This document shows positions 38,756-49,850 of a stretch of 64,000 nt of DNA, piece after piece. Position numbers and translations under genes: made by a program. Below the pieces are notes generated by a model. That model ran no database searches, had not been told where the DNA came from, and saw only the letters and a list, made by a program, of their open reading frames with translations. This stretch comes from Actinomycetospora straminea. Its GTDB lineage: Bacteria > Actinomycetota > Actinomycetes > Mycobacteriales > Pseudonocardiaceae. Within the stretch, counting starts at the first letter, position 1. Each line of letters opens with the position of its first letter. The stretch is taken from contig NZ_JAQZAN010000002.1 in NCBI RefSeq assembly GCF_028737255.1, positions 186,001-250,000 on the forward strand, given 5' to 3'.

Positions 38756-39706
38756 CTAGATGCCGAGGACCTCGCGGGTGCGGGCCACGTCGCCGTCCAT
38801 GGCGACGATCAGCTCGTCGATCGAGTCGAAGCGGTCCATGCCGCGCAGCCGCTCGACGAAGTCGACGCCGACGCGCGCGCCGTAGAGGTCCTCGTCGGAG
38901 TCGAGGACGAACACCTCGACCGTGCGGACCCGCCCGGAGAAGGTCGGGTTGGTGCCGACCGACGTCGCCGCCGGCAGGACGCGGCCCTGGTGGTGGAACC
39001 AGCAGGCGTAGACGCCGTCGGCCGGGATCGCGGCGTGCTCGCCGCAGTCGACGTTGGCCGTCGGGTAGCCCAGCTCCCGGCCGCGCTGGTCGCCGCGCAC
39101 GACGACGCCCTCGAGGCGGTGCGGGCGGCCCAGGGCCTCCGCTGCGGCGCGCACGTCGCCGGCGCTGATGCAGGCGCGCACGTAGGTCGACGAGAACGTC
39201 ACCGTCGACCCGGACGCGGCGGCGCCGATCGGCTCGGTGACGAGGTCGACGCCCTCGGCGGCGAACCCGAAGCGCTGGCCGAGCCGCACGAGCTCGGCGA
39301 CGTCACCGGCCGCCTTGTGACCGAACGTGAAGTTGCGCCCGACCACCACCATCGCCGCGTGCAGCCGGTCGACGAGCAGCTCGTGGACGAACTCGTCGGG
39401 CGCCACCCGCGCGAGGTCCGGCGTGAACGGCAGCACCCAGAACGCGTCGACGCCGAGCTCGGCGACCAGCTCGGCGCGCCGGGTCAGCGTCGTCAGGCGT
39501 GCCGGGTGCGTGCCCGGGCGCAGCACCGACGCGGGGTGCGGGTCGAAGGTGATGAGCACCGTGGGCAGGCCGAGCTCGCGCGCGTGGGCGATCGCCCGGC
39601 CGATCAGCTGCTGGTGGCCGCGGTGCACGCCGTCGAACACGCCGATGGTCACGACGCACCGACCCCAGCCCGACGGCACCCCGTCGAGTCCCCGCCAGCG
39701 TTGCAC
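38756..39706 (-). CDS. ribF: Bifunctional riboflavin kinase/FAD synthetase
   Basis: A 316-residue enzyme making FMN and FAD. The nucleotidyltransferase motif [11 protein letters not shown] is at 22-32 and ITFDPHP follows; the kinase domain carries [12 protein letters not shown]. The GTG at 39706 ([11 protein letters not shown]) matches the family start and has TAGGCT ending seven bases upstream on the minus strand, suggesting a leaderless transcript. An upstream frame (39739) is open but adds non-conserved residues. Confidence 0.93.
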   Translation of the reverse strand: MQRWRGLDGVPSGWGRCVVTIGVFDGVHRGHQQLIGRAIAHARELGLPTVLITFDPHPASVLRPGTHPARLTTLTRRAELVAELGVDAFWVLPFTPDLARVAPDEFVHELLVDRLHAAMVVVGRNFTFGHKAAGDVAELVRLGQRFGFAAEGVDLVTEPIGAAASGSTVTFSSTYVRACISAGDVRAAAEALGRPHRLEGVVVRGDQRGRELGYPTANVDCGEHAAIPADGVYACWFHHQGRVLPAATSVGTNPTFSGRVRTVEVFVLDSDEDLYGARVGVDFVERLRGMDRFDSIDELIVAMDGDVARTREVLGI

Positions 39707-39781
39707 GGCGGCGAGCCTACGGGCGGTCCCCGCGGTCACGCCGTGTCGGTGGGTGGATCACCGCCGTCCCGGAGGCGCGGC

Positions 39782-40735
39782 TCACGCCGGGGCCAGCACG
39801 AGCACCGGCCGGGCGGCGCCGCGGTCGTCGGCGACCAGCCCGATGACGTGCCCGTCGGGCCCGAACACGCCGACCGTGCCGGCCGCGCCCCCGGCGGGCA
39901 GCGGGCGGCCGTGCGCGAGACCGGCCGCCTCGTCGGCGTCGGCGTCGCGGCGCGGGAAGGCGACGGCGACGGCGGCGTCGAGGTCGAGCGAGAGCCCCGC
40001 CCGGCCGTGCTCCTCCTGCTCGGCGCCCAGGACCTCGAGCGTCCGCGCCCGGGCGAGCGTGAAGGGCCCGACCCGGGTGCGGCGCAGCGCCGTCAGGTGC
40101 CCGCCGACGCCGAGCCCCGCGCCGAGGTCGCGGGCCAGCGCGCGGACGTAGGTGCCCGACGAGCAGTCGACGAGGACGTCGAGGTCGCGGAACGGGCCCT
40201 CGGTGCGGGTCGCGAGCACGTCGAAGCGGGACACGGTGACCGGCCGGGCCCCGAGGACCACGTCCTCGCCCGCCCGCGCGCGCTCGTAGGCGCGCCGGCC
40301 GTCGACCTTGATCGCCGACACGCTGCTCGGGACCTGGGCGATCTCGCCGGTCAGGGCCGCGACGCCCTCGTCGACGGCCGCGTCGGTCAGCGCGCCGGTG
40401 TCGGCCGGCGCGCCGAGCGGCTCGCCCTCGGCGTCGTCGGTGGTCGTCGCGAGACCGAGGCGGATCGTGGCCAGGTAGCTCTTGGTGTCGAGGGCCAGGT
40501 GGCCGAGCAGCTTCGTCGCCCGCTCGATGCCCAGCACGAGCACGCCGGTGGCCATCGGGTCGAGGGTGCCCGCGTGCCCGACCCTGCGGGTGCCCATCAG
40601 CCGGCGCGCCCGCCCGACGACGTCGTGGGAGGTCCACCCCGCGGGCTTGTCGACGACGAGCAGCCCCGGGGGCGGGGGTTCCCGCCGCTCGCGCCGCTCG
40701 GCCCGCTCGCCGCGCTCTCCGCCTCGTCCGGACAC
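39782..40735 (-). CDS. truB: tRNA pseudouridine(55) synthase
   Basis: A 317-residue enzyme that makes pseudouridine 55 in tRNA. The catalytic Asp is D59 ([12 protein letters not shown]). [25 protein letters not shown] and [17 protein letters not shown] are typical. About 20 charged residues precede the core. It lies next to ribF as in most bacteria. Confidence 0.95.
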   Translation of the reverse strand: MSGRGGERGERAERRERREPPPPGLLVVDKPAGWTSHDVVGRARRLMGTRRVGHAGTLDPMATGVLVLGIERATKLLGHLALDTKSYLATIRLGLATTTDDAEGEPLGAPADTGALTDAAVDEGVAALTGEIAQVPSSVSAIKVDGRRAYERARAGEDVVLGARPVTVSRFDVLATRTEGPFRDLDVLVDCSSGTYVRALARDLGAGLGVGGHLTALRRTRVGPFTLARARTLEVLGAEQEEHGRAGLSLDLDAAVAVAFPRRDADADEAAGLAHGRPLPAGGAAGTVGVFGPDGHVIGLVADDRGAARPVLVLAPA

Positions 40736-40770
40736 GGCCGTCCATCATGCCGGACCCGGCGGGCCCGGGG

Positions 40771-41793
40771 TCAGCGGCTCGGCTCGACGACGACCACCTC
40801 GCCGGGCACCGGTGGCGCGGCGAGCGCGGCCGGGGCGGCGTCGAGCCCGACGCGGCGCGTGACGAGCAGCGCCGGGTCGAGCCGCCCGCTCGCGACGAGC
40901 TCGGTCAGGCGCGGGTAGTCGGCGGCGGCCATCCCGTGGCTGCCGAGCAGGGCGAGCTCGCGGGCGATCACGTCGGGCACCGGCACGGTCGGCTCGGCGG
41001 CCAGCAGCCCGACCTGCACGAGGGTTCCCTGGAGCCGCAGCGCGCGGATCCCCAGCGCGAGCGAGTCCGCCCGGCCGGCCGCCTCGACCGCGACCCGCGG
41101 GCCGTCGCCCCCGACGGCCGCGCGCACCCCGTCGGGCCCGACGGCCGGGTCGAGGGCGTCCGTCGCGCCGAGGTCGAGGGCCCGCTGCCGGGCCGCCGGT
41201 GCCGGGTCGACGACGACGGCCTCGGCCCCGAGCGCGCGGGCCACCAGGACCGCGGCGAGCCCCACCCCGCCCGCGCCGAGCACGAGGAGTCGGTCGCCGG
41301 CCCGCACCCCGCCCCGGTCGGCGACGGCGCGGAAGGCGGTGGCGACCCGGCACCCGAGCAGGGCCGCTCCCCCGGCGTCGAGGTCGTCGGGGACCGCGAC
41401 GAGGTTGGCGTCGGCGAACCGCAGAGCGACGAGCTCGGCGAACGACCCGTCGTGGGTGAAGCCGGGCTGCTCCTGGTGCGGGCAGACCTGCGCCTGGCCC
41501 GCCGCACAGGTCGCGCAACGCCCGCAGCCCTGGACGAACGGGGTGAGCACCCGGTCGCCGACGCGGGCCCGCGCCACGTCCGCGCCGACGGCCACGACCC
41601 GGCCGACGAGCTCGTGACCCGGGACGAACGGCACCACCACCCCGGCGTCGTGCCCGCGCCAGGCGAAGCGGTCGCTCGCGCAGAGCCCGGTCGCCTCGAC
41701 GGCCACGACCACCCCGTCGGGCGCCGGGACCGGGTCGGGCCGCTGCACCACCGTCGGGGCGACCCCGAACTCCTCGACGAGCACCGCGCGCAC
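40771..41793 (-). CDS. Zinc-dependent alcohol dehydrogenase family protein
   Basis: A 340-residue medium-chain zinc dehydrogenase. Catalytic zinc residues are C38 (GLCASDRF) and H60-E61 (PGHELVG); the structural zinc cysteines are C90, C93, C96 and C104 (GCGRCATCAAGQAQVC). The NAD(P) motif is VLGAGGVGLAAVLVA. GTG start at 41793. The substrate cannot be told. It diverges from the reductase gene at 41857. Confidence 0.88.
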   Translation of the reverse strand: MRAVLVEEFGVAPTVVQRPDPVPAPDGVVVAVEATGLCASDRFAWRGHDAGVVVPFVPGHELVGRVVAVGADVARARVGDRVLTPFVQGCGRCATCAAGQAQVCPHQEQPGFTHDGSFAELVALRFADANLVAVPDDLDAGGAALLGCRVATAFRAVADRGGVRAGDRLLVLGAGGVGLAAVLVARALGAEAVVVDPAPAARQRALDLGATDALDPAVGPDGVRAAVGGDGPRVAVEAAGRADSLALGIRALRLQGTLVQVGLLAAEPTVPVPDVIARELALLGSHGMAAADYPRLTELVASGRLDPALLVTRRVGLDAAPAALAAPPVPGEVVVVEPSR

Positions 41794-41856
41794 GGGGTCG
41801 AGTCTCCCCGGTCTCCCGGCCCGGCCCGATCACCGACCAGCAGGCATGCTGGAGAG

Positions 41857-43128
41857 GTGACCATCCCGACGCGCACCGACGTCCTCGTCGTGGGCGCCGG
41901 CCCCGCCGGGTCGGCCGCCGCGGCGTGGGCCGCCGACGCCGGCCACGACGTCGTCCTCGCCGACGCCGCCGTCTTCCCCCGCGACAAGGCCTGCGGCGAC
42001 GGCCTCACGCCCCGGGCGATCGAGGAGCTCGAGCACCTCGGCCTCGGCGAGTGGGTGCGCGGGCGGGGCACGAACCGGGGCCTGCGCGCCGCCGGCTTCG
42101 GCCAGCTGCTGGAGCTGCCCTGGCCCGGCGGCTCACTCCCCGCGCACGGCGGGGCCGTCGCGCGCACGGAGCTCGACGCCCGCATCCGCACCGTCGCCCT
42201 GACGAAGGGCGCGGTGCCGGTGGAGGGCGCCCGCGCCGTGGACGTCGAGCGGGACGGCGACCGGGTCACGGGCGTGGTGTTCACCACCGCCGACGGGGAG
42301 TCCACCACCGTCGGCTGCCGGCGCCTCGTCGTCGCCGACGGGGCCCGCTCGACGCTCGGGCGCGTGCTCGGGCGGGAGTGGCACCGCGACACCGCCTACG
42401 GCGTCGCCGCCCGCGGCTACGTCCGCTCCGGGCGCCACGACGACGCGTGGATCTCCTCGCACCTGGAGCTTCGGGGCACCGAGGACGAGGTGCTCTCGGG
42501 CTACGGCTGGGTGTTCCCGCTGCACGACGGGCACGTCAACATCGGCGTCGGGACCCTCGCGACCGAGGCGCGGCCCGCGAACGTGCGGCTGCGCTCGCTG
42601 ATCGCCCACTACGCCTGCCAGCGCCGCGAGGACTGGCAGCTCGACGGCGAGGTGCGCGACGTCGCCTCGGCCCTGCTGCCGATGGGCGGCGCCGTGTCGG
42701 GCGTCGCGGGGCGCAACTGGGCGCTGGTCGGGGACGCCGCCGGCCTGGTGAACCCGCTCAACGGCGAGGGCATCGACTACGGCCTGGAGAGCGGGCGCAC
42801 CGTCGCCGGGCTGCTGGGCGCCGACGACGATCTCTCCCTCGCCTGGCCCGCGACCCTGCGCCGCCACTACGGCTCGGCGTTCTCGATCGCCCGCCGGCTC
42901 GCGACGCTGCTGACGACGCCCCGCCTGCTGCCGCTCGCCGGGCCGGTGGGGATGCGCTCGCGGGCGCTGATGACCGTCGCCCTGCGCGTGATGGGCAACC
43001 TCGTCACCGAGGAGGACGCGGACCTCGTGGCGCGGGCCTGGCGGGTGGCCGGGCGGGCGTCGCTGCGCGCCGACGACCTGCCCCCGTTCCCCGCCGCCGA
43101 CCTGCGCCGGCCCGTCGCCGCGAGCTGA
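41857..43128 (+). CDS. Geranylgeranyl reductase-family FAD oxidoreductase
   Basis: A 423-residue flavoprotein. FAD motif VLVVGAGPAGSAAAAWAADAG, then FPRDKACGDGLTPRAI, and a C-terminal GDAAGLVNPLNGEGIDYGLESGR. In mycobacteria a close relative (MenJ) saturates one isoprene of menaquinone, so a menaquinone-tail reductase is likely. The GTG at 41857 has GGAGAG just before it; the frame further upstream is not protein-like. It converges on the MATE transporter gene across a long hairpin. Confidence 0.85.
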   Translation: MTIPTRTDVLVVGAGPAGSAAAAWAADAGHDVVLADAAVFPRDKACGDGLTPRAIEELEHLGLGEWVRGRGTNRGLRAAGFGQLLELPWPGGSLPAHGGAVARTELDARIRTVALTKGAVPVEGARAVDVERDGDRVTGVVFTTADGESTTVGCRRLVVADGARSTLGRVLGREWHRDTAYGVAARGYVRSGRHDDAWISSHLELRGTEDEVLSGYGWVFPLHDGHVNIGVGTLATEARPANVRLRSLIAHYACQRREDWQLDGEVRDVASALLPMGGAVSGVAGRNWALVGDAAGLVNPLNGEGIDYGLESGRTVAGLLGADDDLSLAWPATLRRHYGSAFSIARRLATLLTTPRLLPLAGPVGMRSRALMTVALRVMGNLVTEEDADLVARAWRVAGRASLRADDLPPFPAADLRRPVAAS

Positions 43129-43147
43129 GGGCGCCGGCGCTCGGGGA

Positions 43148-43207
43148 GATCAGCAGGACGCCGAGCACCTCGACGGTCCCGCCGAGGTGCGTATCGGCCT
43201 GCTGATC
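43148..43207. terminator. Long interrupted hairpin between convergent genes
   Basis: Three paired blocks, GATCAGCAG/CTGCTGATC, GCCGA/TCGGC and CACCTCG/CGAGGTG, give 21 base pairs with small bulges and a ten-base loop. It fills most of the 95 bases between two convergent stops and likely ends both transcripts. Confidence 0.65.
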
Positions 43208-43223
43208 ACCGTGGTCGGCGCAC

Positions 43224-44549
43224 TCAGGTCCCCGTGACCGCCCAGGCGTCGCCGCGCACGCGCAGGCCGACGGCCACGGCGCGGGCGAGGATGAACAGCG
43301 TCAGCCCCGCCCAGATCCCCACGAGCCCCCAGCCGAGGACCAGCGAGAGCCAGATCGTCGGCAGGAACGCGCCCAGCGCCGAGCCCACGGTGATGCGGCG
43401 CAGGTACGCCGCGTCGCCCGCGCCCAGCAGCACCCCGTCCAGCGCGAACACGTAGGCCGCCACCGGCTGGAGCGCCACGAAGAACCACCACGCCTCGGGC
43501 ACCACGTCGCGCACCGCCGGGTCGGGCGTGAACACCCCCGGCAGCACCCCGGCCGTCACCGCGAACACGATGCCGGCGACCAGCCCCAGCACCAGCCCGT
43601 AGCGCGTGACCCGCCCGCTGACCCGCCGTGCCGTCGCCACCGACGCCGCGCCCAGCGCCGCCCCGACCAGCGACTGCGCGGCGATCGCCAGCGCGTCGAG
43701 CACCGTCACCATGAACATCCAGAGCTGCAGCACGATCTGGTGCGCGGCCACCGACGGCGCGCCGAACCGGGCGGCCACCGCCGTCGCCGAGAGGAAGCAG
43801 GCCTGGAAGGCGGCGCTGCGCAGCAGCAGGTCGCGGCCCAGCCCGAACTGCGCGCGCATGTCCGCGGGCACCGGGCGCAGCGACACGCGCTCCCGCACCA
43901 GTGCGCCGACGAACAGCAGCCCGACCGTCGCCTGCGCGCCCACGTTCGCCCACGCCGAGCCCTCCAGCCCGAGCGCCGGGAACGGGCCGGGCCCGTGGAC
44001 GAGCAGCGGGCACAGGATCGCCGAGAGCCCGTTGCCGGCGAGCACCACGACGATCGGGCGGCGGGTGTCCTGCACCCCGCGCATCCACCCGTGCCCGGCG
44101 AGCGCGACGAGGATGCCCGGCGCGCCCCACACCGCGATCCGCAGCCAGCCGGTGGCGGCGTCGGCCACGGCGCCCCCGCCGCCGAGGAGGTCCGCCAGCC
44201 ACGGGGCCGCGAGCCACACGACCGCCACGACCGCGAGCCCCACGCCCAGCGCGATCCAGGTCGCGGCGACGCCCTCGCGCACCGCGGCGGGGCGGTCGCC
44301 GGCGCCGTGGTGGCGGGCGGCGCGGGCGGTCGTGCCGTAGGCGAGGAACGTGCCCAGGCTCGCGACCTGCGCCAGCACCACCCCGCCCACCGCGAGCCCC
44401 GCCAGCGGCACCGCGCCGAGGTGCCCGACGACCGCGGTGTCGACGAGCAGGTAGAGCGGCTCGGCGACCAGGACCACCAGCGCCGACGACGCCAGCGCGA
44501 GGACCCGCCGGGCCCCGGGGTCGACCGTCGTGTCCGGTGCGCTCGTCAT
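43224..44549 (-). CDS. MATE-family efflux transporter (DinF-like)
   Basis: A 441-residue, 12-helix MATE transporter. The first helices ALASSALVVLVAEPLYLLVDTAVVGHLG and the second-half ASSVAAHQI-like block (FGAPSVAAHQIVLQLW) are typical of DinF-type members. The ATG at 44549 overlaps the NrnA stop (ATGA). The placement in the truB-rbfA region is conserved in actinobacteria. The substrate is unknown. Confidence 0.9.
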   Translation of the reverse strand: MTSAPDTTVDPGARRVLALASSALVVLVAEPLYLLVDTAVVGHLGAVPLAGLAVGGVVLAQVASLGTFLAYGTTARAARHHGAGDRPAAVREGVAATWIALGVGLAVVAVVWLAAPWLADLLGGGGAVADAATGWLRIAVWGAPGILVALAGHGWMRGVQDTRRPIVVVLAGNGLSAILCPLLVHGPGPFPALGLEGSAWANVGAQATVGLLFVGALVRERVSLRPVPADMRAQFGLGRDLLLRSAAFQACFLSATAVAARFGAPSVAAHQIVLQLWMFMVTVLDALAIAAQSLVGAALGAASVATARRVSGRVTRYGLVLGLVAGIVFAVTAGVLPGVFTPDPAVRDVVPEAWWFFVALQPVAAYVFALDGVLLGAGDAAYLRRITVGSALGAFLPTIWLSLVLGWGLVGIWAGLTLFILARAVAVGLRVRGDAWAVTGT

Positions 44550-45556
44550 CCCAGGAGCGGCGCGTCCGCCAGCGCGTGCCGGACGCGGTCGAGGATGTCG
44601 GTGCACTCGCCGTCGAGCGTGAACCCGGAGGCGACGCGGTGCCCGCCCCCGCCCAGTGCCGACGCGGCCGCGGCGACGTCGAGGCGGCCCTTCGAGCGCA
44701 TCGAGGCGGTCCACCGGTGCTCGCCGACCTGCTTGAGCACCACGGCCACCTCGGCCTCGGCGGTGGTGCGCAGGACGTCGATGACGCTCTCGATCTCCTC
44801 CTGCCGCCCGCCCGAGACGTGCGCGGAGCCGATGCGCGCGTGCACGAGCCCGAGCCCGCGGGCCTCGCCGACCTCGAGGCGGGCGGTCGCCAGCACCGTC
44901 GAGAGCATCGAGAGCCAGGAGAACGGGTGCGTGTCCAGCAGGGGCCGGGTCACCGCCTCGGCGTCGACCCCGGCGACGAGCAGCCGGGCGGCCATGGCGT
45001 GGGTGTCGGGCGAGGCGGCCCGGAAGTTGCGGGTGTCGGTGACCAGGCCGGCGTAGAGGCAGCGCGCGGTCGGCAGGTCGACCGGCGCGCCCATGGCGTC
45101 GAGCAGGTGCAGCACCATGACCGCGGTCGCCTCGGCCCGCGGGTCGACGTAGTAGTGCGTGCCGAAGCCCGAGTTCGAGGCGTGGTGGTCGATGACCAGC
45201 GTCGTCCCGGCCGTCTCGGCGCGGTCGGCGAGCGGACCGAGGCGGTCGACGCTGCCGGTGTCGAGCACGACGAGCAGCTCGGGGACGTGCGCGACCCCGT
45301 GGTGCGGCACCACGAGGCCCGCGACGTCGAGGTCGCGCAGCGACTCCGCCGGCTCCTCCGGCGCCCCGAACGACACCTGCACCTGCGCGCCGTGGCGGTG
45401 CAGCGCGAGCCCGAGGGCCAGCGCGCTGCCCAGTGCGTCCGCGTCGGGGTTCACGTGGGCGAGCAGCACCACCTGGTGCGCTCCGGTGAGCAGCCCCACC
45501 GCCTCGTCGAGGGCGACCGGCCGGCTCACCCCCCAGCTCTCCTCCGCCGCGACCAT
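44546..45556 (-). CDS. DHH/DHHA1 phosphoesterase, NrnA-like
   Basis: A 336-residue bifunctional oligoribonuclease/pAp phosphatase type protein. Motifs: LLAHVNPDADALGS, DTGS, VIDHHASN (DHH) and the C-terminal GGGGHRVASGF of DHHA1. It has GAGGAGG ten bases before the ATG. It stands between rbfA and MATE, as in other actinobacteria, and probably degrades short RNAs or cyclic dinucleotide products. Confidence 0.92.
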   Translation of the reverse strand: MVAAEESWGVSRPVALDEAVGLLTGAHQVVLLAHVNPDADALGSALALGLALHRHGAQVQVSFGAPEEPAESLRDLDVAGLVVPHHGVAHVPELLVVLDTGSVDRLGPLADRAETAGTTLVIDHHASNSGFGTHYYVDPRAEATAVMVLHLLDAMGAPVDLPTARCLYAGLVTDTRNFRAASPDTHAMAARLLVAGVDAEAVTRPLLDTHPFSWLSMLSTVLATARLEVGEARGLGLVHARIGSAHVSGGRQEEIESVIDVLRTTAEAEVAVVLKQVGEHRWTASMRSKGRLDVAAAASALGGGGHRVASGFTLDGECTDILDRVRHALADAPLLG

Positions 45557-45629
45557 GGCCGGTGCGCCTCCTCGTGTGCCGCCGGTGCCCCCGCACCGGG
45601 GACGACGGCATCACGCTACGGAGTCGTCG

Positions 45630-46154
45630 TCAGCCCGTCGACCGCGCCCCGTGACCGGGCTCGGCCGGGAGATCCTCGTCGAGGTCCTCGGTGGACTCCT
45701 CGAGACCGTCGCCGACCGGGACGTCCTCGTCCTCCTCGCGCGGCTTGCGGTACGGGTCCGCCTCGCCGGCGTAGGAGGCGCCGACGGCCAGCGTCGCGAC
45801 CTCGGCGTCGGCGCGCCGGACGCCCTCGAGCAGCTCGTCGAGCCGCGCGGCGCCCTCGGGCACCGCGTCCGGGACGAACTCGAGGGTCGGCGTGAACCGC
45901 ACCCCGGTCTGCCGGCCGACGGCGGTGCGCAGCACGCCGCGGGCGCTGGCCAGCGCGGCCGCCGACCCGGCGCGCTCCGCGTCGTCGCCGTAGACGGTGT
46001 AGAAGACCGTGGCCTCGCGGAGGTCGGCGGTCACGCGGGTGTCGGTGATCGTCACCATCGCCAGGCGCGGGTCCTTGACCTCGTGCTCCAGCGTCGAGGC
46101 GACGATCTGGGAGATCCGCTTGGCGAGCCTGCGGGCCCGTGGCGCGTCGGCCAT
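45630..46154 (-). CDS. rbfA: Ribosome-binding factor A
   Basis: A 174-residue 30S maturation factor with a KH-like core ([49 protein letters not shown]). The last 55 residues are an acidic tail. AGGAGGG precedes the ATG. It sits between DUF503 and NrnA. Confidence 0.95.
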   Translation of the reverse strand: MADAPRARRLAKRISQIVASTLEHEVKDPRLAMVTITDTRVTADLREATVFYTVYGDDAERAGSAAALASARGVLRTAVGRQTGVRFTPTLEFVPDAVPEGAARLDELLEGVRRADAEVATLAVGASYAGEADPYRKPREEDEDVPVGDGLEESTEDLDEDLPAEPGHGARSTG

Positions 46155-46180
46155 GGCGGTCCCTCCTGTGTCGATGGGGG

Positions 46181-46477
46181 CTAGTCGTCGTGCGGACCCA
46201 GCCAGCGGGTCCGCGCGGAGAGCAGCTGGAACTCCGGGTGGGAGGCCACCAGCCGCTCGCAGTGGTCGAGCACGTCGGTGACGTGCTCGGGGTCGGCCGC
46301 GACCGCCGCGACCCCGATCAGGGCGCGGCGGTGCAGGTCGAGATGGCCGGCCTCGGCGACCGAGACGGCGTACTTGCGCCGCAGCTCCGCCACGACGGGA
46401 CGGACCACCGAGCGCTTCTGCTTGACCGAAGCGACGTCGCCGAGCAGGAGGTCCAGCTCGAGCGCACCGACGTACAT
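46181..46477 (-). CDS. DUF503 family protein
   Basis: A 98-residue conserved protein ([45 protein letters not shown]) found next to infB and rbfA. Function unknown, probably ribosome related by position. The ATG at 46477 is preferred; a GTG two codons upstream is possible. Confidence 0.92.
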   Translation of the reverse strand: MYVGALELDLLLGDVASVKQKRSVVRPVVAELRRKYAVSVAEAGHLDLHRRALIGVAAVAADPEHVTDVLDHCERLVASHPEFQLLSARTRWLGPHDD

Positions 46478-46576
46478 GCTCACATCAGCCGGTCCGGGGT
46501 GGAGTGACCCCCGGGACGGCCGGACCAGCCGTCCCGGGGGCGCTCGTGCTCGACGGTCGCCTGCGGCGACGCCGAC

Positions 46577-49500
46577 TCACTCGCGGGGCTTCTCCCGCAT
46601 CTCGTAGGTCATGATCTTGTCGTCGACCTTGATGTCGTTGAACGACCCGAGCGTCAGACCGCACTCGTAGCCGTCGCGGACCTCGGTCGCGTCGTCCTTG
46701 AACCTCTTCAGCGAGCTCACCGTGAGGTTCTCGGCGACGACCGCACCGTCGCGGACCAGGCGCGCCTTGCCGTTGCGCCGGATGATCCCCTCGGTGACCA
46801 GGCAGCCGGCGATCGTGCCGACGCGCGAGGAGCGGAAGACCTCGCGCACCTCCGCGGTGCCGAGCTCGACCTCCTCGTAGATCGGCTTGAGCATGCCCTT
46901 GAGGGCCTGCTCGATCTCGTCGATCGCCTGGTAGATCACCGAGTAGTAGCGGATGTCGATGCCCTCGCGGGTGGCCAGTTCCGTGGCCTTGCCCTCGGCC
47001 CGGACGTTGAAGCCCAGGACGATGACGTCGGAGGCGATCGCGAGGTTGATGTCGCCCTCGGTGATCGCACCGACACCGCGGTGCAGCACCCGCAGCTGGA
47101 CCTCCTCGCCCACGTCGATCTTCATGAGCGCGTCCTCGAGAGCCTCGACGGTTCCCGAGTTGTCACCCTTGATGATCAGGTTGAGCTCGTTGGTCTCCTT
47201 CAGCGCGGCGTCGAGGTCCTCGAGGCTGACGCGCTTGCGACGGCTCGCGAGCTGCGCGTTGCGCTCGCGGGCACGGCGCCGGTCGGCGATCTGACGGGCC
47301 ACGCGGTCCTCGTCGACGACGAGGAACGTGTCGCCGGCGCCCGGCACCGACGTGAAGCCGATGACCTGCACCGGTCGGGAGGGCAGCGCCTCCTTCACGT
47401 CCTCGCCGAACTCGTCGAGCATCCGCCGGACGCGGCCCGACGCGTCGCCCGCGACGACGGAGTCGCCGACGCGCAGCGTGCCGCGCTGGACCAGCACCGT
47501 CGCCACCGGACCGCGGCCGCGGTCGAGGTGCGCCTCGATCGCGACGCCCTGGGCCTCCATGTCCGGGTTGGCCCGGAGGTCCAGGGAGGCGTCCGCGGTG
47601 AGCAGGACGGCCTCGAGCAGCCCCTCGATGTTGATGTTCTGGCGGGCCGAGATGTCGACGAACATCGTGTCGCCGCCGTACTCCTCGGCCACCAGCCCGT
47701 ACTCGGTGAGCTGCTGGCGGATCTTCTGAGGGTTGGCGCCCTCCTTGTCGATCTTGTTGACCGCCACGACGATCGGCACGTCGGCCGCCTGCGCGTGGTT
47801 GATCGCCTCGATCGTCTGGGGCATCACGCCGTCGTCGGCCGCGACCACGATCACCGCGATGTCCGTGGACTTCGCCCCACGGGCACGCATGGCGGTGAAC
47901 GCCTCGTGACCCGGGGTGTCGATGAAGGTGATCTTCCGCTCGACGCCCTCGAGCTCGGTGTCGACCTGGTACGCGCCGATGTGCTGGGTGATGCCACCCG
48001 CCTCGCCCTCGGCCACCCGCGTCTTGCGGATGGTGTCGAGGAGGCGCGTCTTGCCGTGGTCGACGTGACCCATGACCGTGACGACCGGCGGGCGGGCCTC
48101 GAGGTCCTCCTCGCCGCCCTCGTCGGAGCCGTAGCTGATCGAGAACGACTCGAGCAGCTCGCGGTCCTCCTCCTCGGGGGACACGACCTGGACGTCGTAG
48201 TTCATCTCGCCGCCGAGCAGCTCGAGCACGTCGTCCGACACCGACTGGGTCGCGGTGACCATCTCACCGAGGTGGAACAGCACCTGGACCAGCGAGGCCG
48301 GGTTCGCGTCGATCTTCTCCGCGAAGTCGGTCAGCGAGGCGCCGCGGGGCAGCCGGACGGTCTCGCCCTTGCCCTTGGGCAGGCGGACGCCGCCGACCGA
48401 CGGCGCCTGCATGTTGTCGAACTCCTGGCGCTTCTGCCGCTTCGACTTGCGACCACGACGCGCGGGACCACCGGGACGCCCGAAGGCACCCGCGGCACCG
48501 CCGCCACGACCACGGCCACCGGGACCGCCGGGACGGCCACCGCCGCCACCGCGGAACCCGCCGCCGCCCGCGGGCGCGCCGGCACCGCCGCCGCCACCGG
48601 GACGGAAGCCGCCGCCACCGGGACGACCGCCACCGGGGCCACCACGGCCGCCGCCGGGGCCGCCACGACCGCCGCCGGGGCCGCCGGGACCACCGCGTCC
48701 GGGCGGGCCGGACGGGCGGGACGGCATCATGCCGGGGTTCGGGCGCGGGGGCATGTTGCCCGGCGTCGCGCCGCCCGTGCCGCCGGGACGCGGCGGACGG
48801 TCGGCCGCGGCCGGACGCTCGCCGTCGCGCGGCGGGCGCGGCGCCGGGGCCCCGCCGGACTCGCCGTCACGCGGCGGACGGGGGCCACCCTGCCCGGGCT
48901 GGCCCTGCTGGGGGCGCTGCGGGCGGGGCGGGGCGCCGGAACCGACGCCGAACGGGTTGTTGCCGACGCGCGGCGTCTTCGGCCCCGGCTTCGGGGCCGA
49001 CGGGCGCGGCGCGACGGTCGACGCGTCGCTGCCCTGGGAGCCGCCCGGGGAGCCGCCCTGGGCGGCCGCCGCGGCCTGGCCGTCCTGCGCGGCCGCCGGA
49101 CGCTGCTGCGGGCCGGGACGCGGCGCCTGCCCGTCACGGTTGCCCTGGCGCTGGTCGCCGCCGCGCTCCGAGGAGCGCTCGCCACCGGGCCGCGGGATGC
49201 CGCCGGGACGGGGACGGTCGCCACCGGGACGCGGACGGTCGCCGCCCGGACGCGGGCCCTGCGGGGCCTGACCGCCGGGACGGTCGGACCGCTCGGGACG
49301 CTCGGTGCGCTCGGCCGGGGCCGCGGGCGCCGACGCGGCGGACGCCGCCGCCGGCGCGGACTGACCCTGGCGGTCGCCGGGGCGGGCGCCGGGGCGCGGG
49401 CCGGGACGCGGGGCGCCACCGGACGAGCCGGACGAGCCGGCCGAGCCGTTGCCGCCGCCGTTCCCGCCGGCACCGCCGCCGCTGGGCGCGGGGCCGGGAC

Positions 49501-49789
49501 GCGGGCCGGGGGTCGCGCCGGGGCGCGGGGCGCCACCGGACGAGCCCGACGGGCCGGGCTTGGGTGCGCCACCGGGCCGCGGGCCGGGGGTGGCGCCGGG
49601 GCGCGGCTGACGACCGGAGCCGTTGCCGCCGCCGGACATGGAGTCGCGCAGCTTGCGCGCGACGGGGGCCTCCACCGTCGAGGACGCCGACTTGACGAAC
49701 TCGCCGAGGGACTCCAACTGCGTGAGTACCTGCTTGCTGGTGACGCCGAGCTCCTTCGCGAGCTCGTGCACCCGGGCCTTACCTGCCAC
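46577..49789 (-). CDS. infB: Translation initiation factor IF-2
   Basis: A 1070-residue IF-2. N-terminal IF2N domain ([25 protein letters not shown]), then about 400 residues of Gly/Pro/Arg low-complexity linker ([14 protein letters not shown] and similar), a second IF2N ([25 protein letters not shown]), the GTPase domain with P-loop GHVDHGKT at about 574, [12 protein letters not shown], and domains II-IV. The GTG at 49789 has GAGGAGA upstream and matches the family start. Confidence 0.96.
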   Translation of the reverse strand: MAGKARVHELAKELGVTSKQVLTQLESLGEFVKSASSTVEAPVARKLRDSMSGGGNGSGRQPRPGATPGPRPGGAPKPGPSGSSGGAPRPGATPGPRPGPAPSGGGAGGNGGGNGSAGSSGSSGGAPRPGPRPGARPGDRQGQSAPAAASAASAPAAPAERTERPERSDRPGGQAPQGPRPGGDRPRPGGDRPRPGGIPRPGGERSSERGGDQRQGNRDGQAPRPGPQQRPAAAQDGQAAAAAQGGSPGGSQGSDASTVAPRPSAPKPGPKTPRVGNNPFGVGSGAPPRPQRPQQGQPGQGGPRPPRDGESGGAPAPRPPRDGERPAAADRPPRPGGTGGATPGNMPPRPNPGMMPSRPSGPPGRGGPGGPGGGRGGPGGGRGGPGGGRPGGGGFRPGGGGGAGAPAGGGGFRGGGGGRPGGPGGRGRGGGAAGAFGRPGGPARRGRKSKRQKRQEFDNMQAPSVGGVRLPKGKGETVRLPRGASLTDFAEKIDANPASLVQVLFHLGEMVTATQSVSDDVLELLGGEMNYDVQVVSPEEEDRELLESFSISYGSDEGGEEDLEARPPVVTVMGHVDHGKTRLLDTIRKTRVAEGEAGGITQHIGAYQVDTELEGVERKITFIDTPGHEAFTAMRARGAKSTDIAVIVVAADDGVMPQTIEAINHAQAADVPIVVAVNKIDKEGANPQKIRQQLTEYGLVAEEYGGDTMFVDISARQNINIEGLLEAVLLTADASLDLRANPDMEAQGVAIEAHLDRGRGPVATVLVQRGTLRVGDSVVAGDASGRVRRMLDEFGEDVKEALPSRPVQVIGFTSVPGAGDTFLVVDEDRVARQIADRRRARERNAQLASRRKRVSLEDLDAALKETNELNLIIKGDNSGTVEALEDALMKIDVGEEVQLRVLHRGVGAITEGDINLAIASDVIVLGFNVRAEGKATELATREGIDIRYYSVIYQAIDEIEQALKGMLKPIYEEVELGTAEVREVFRSSRVGTIAGCLVTEGIIRRNGKARLVRDGAVVAENLTVSSLKRFKDDATEVRDGYECGLTLGSFNDIKVDDKIMTYEMREKPRE

Positions 49790-49850
49790 TGATCTCCTCA
49801 TCCTCGAGGTCAGCGGGGGGCCCGCGACCTCGTCTCCTACGCCTGCGCCT

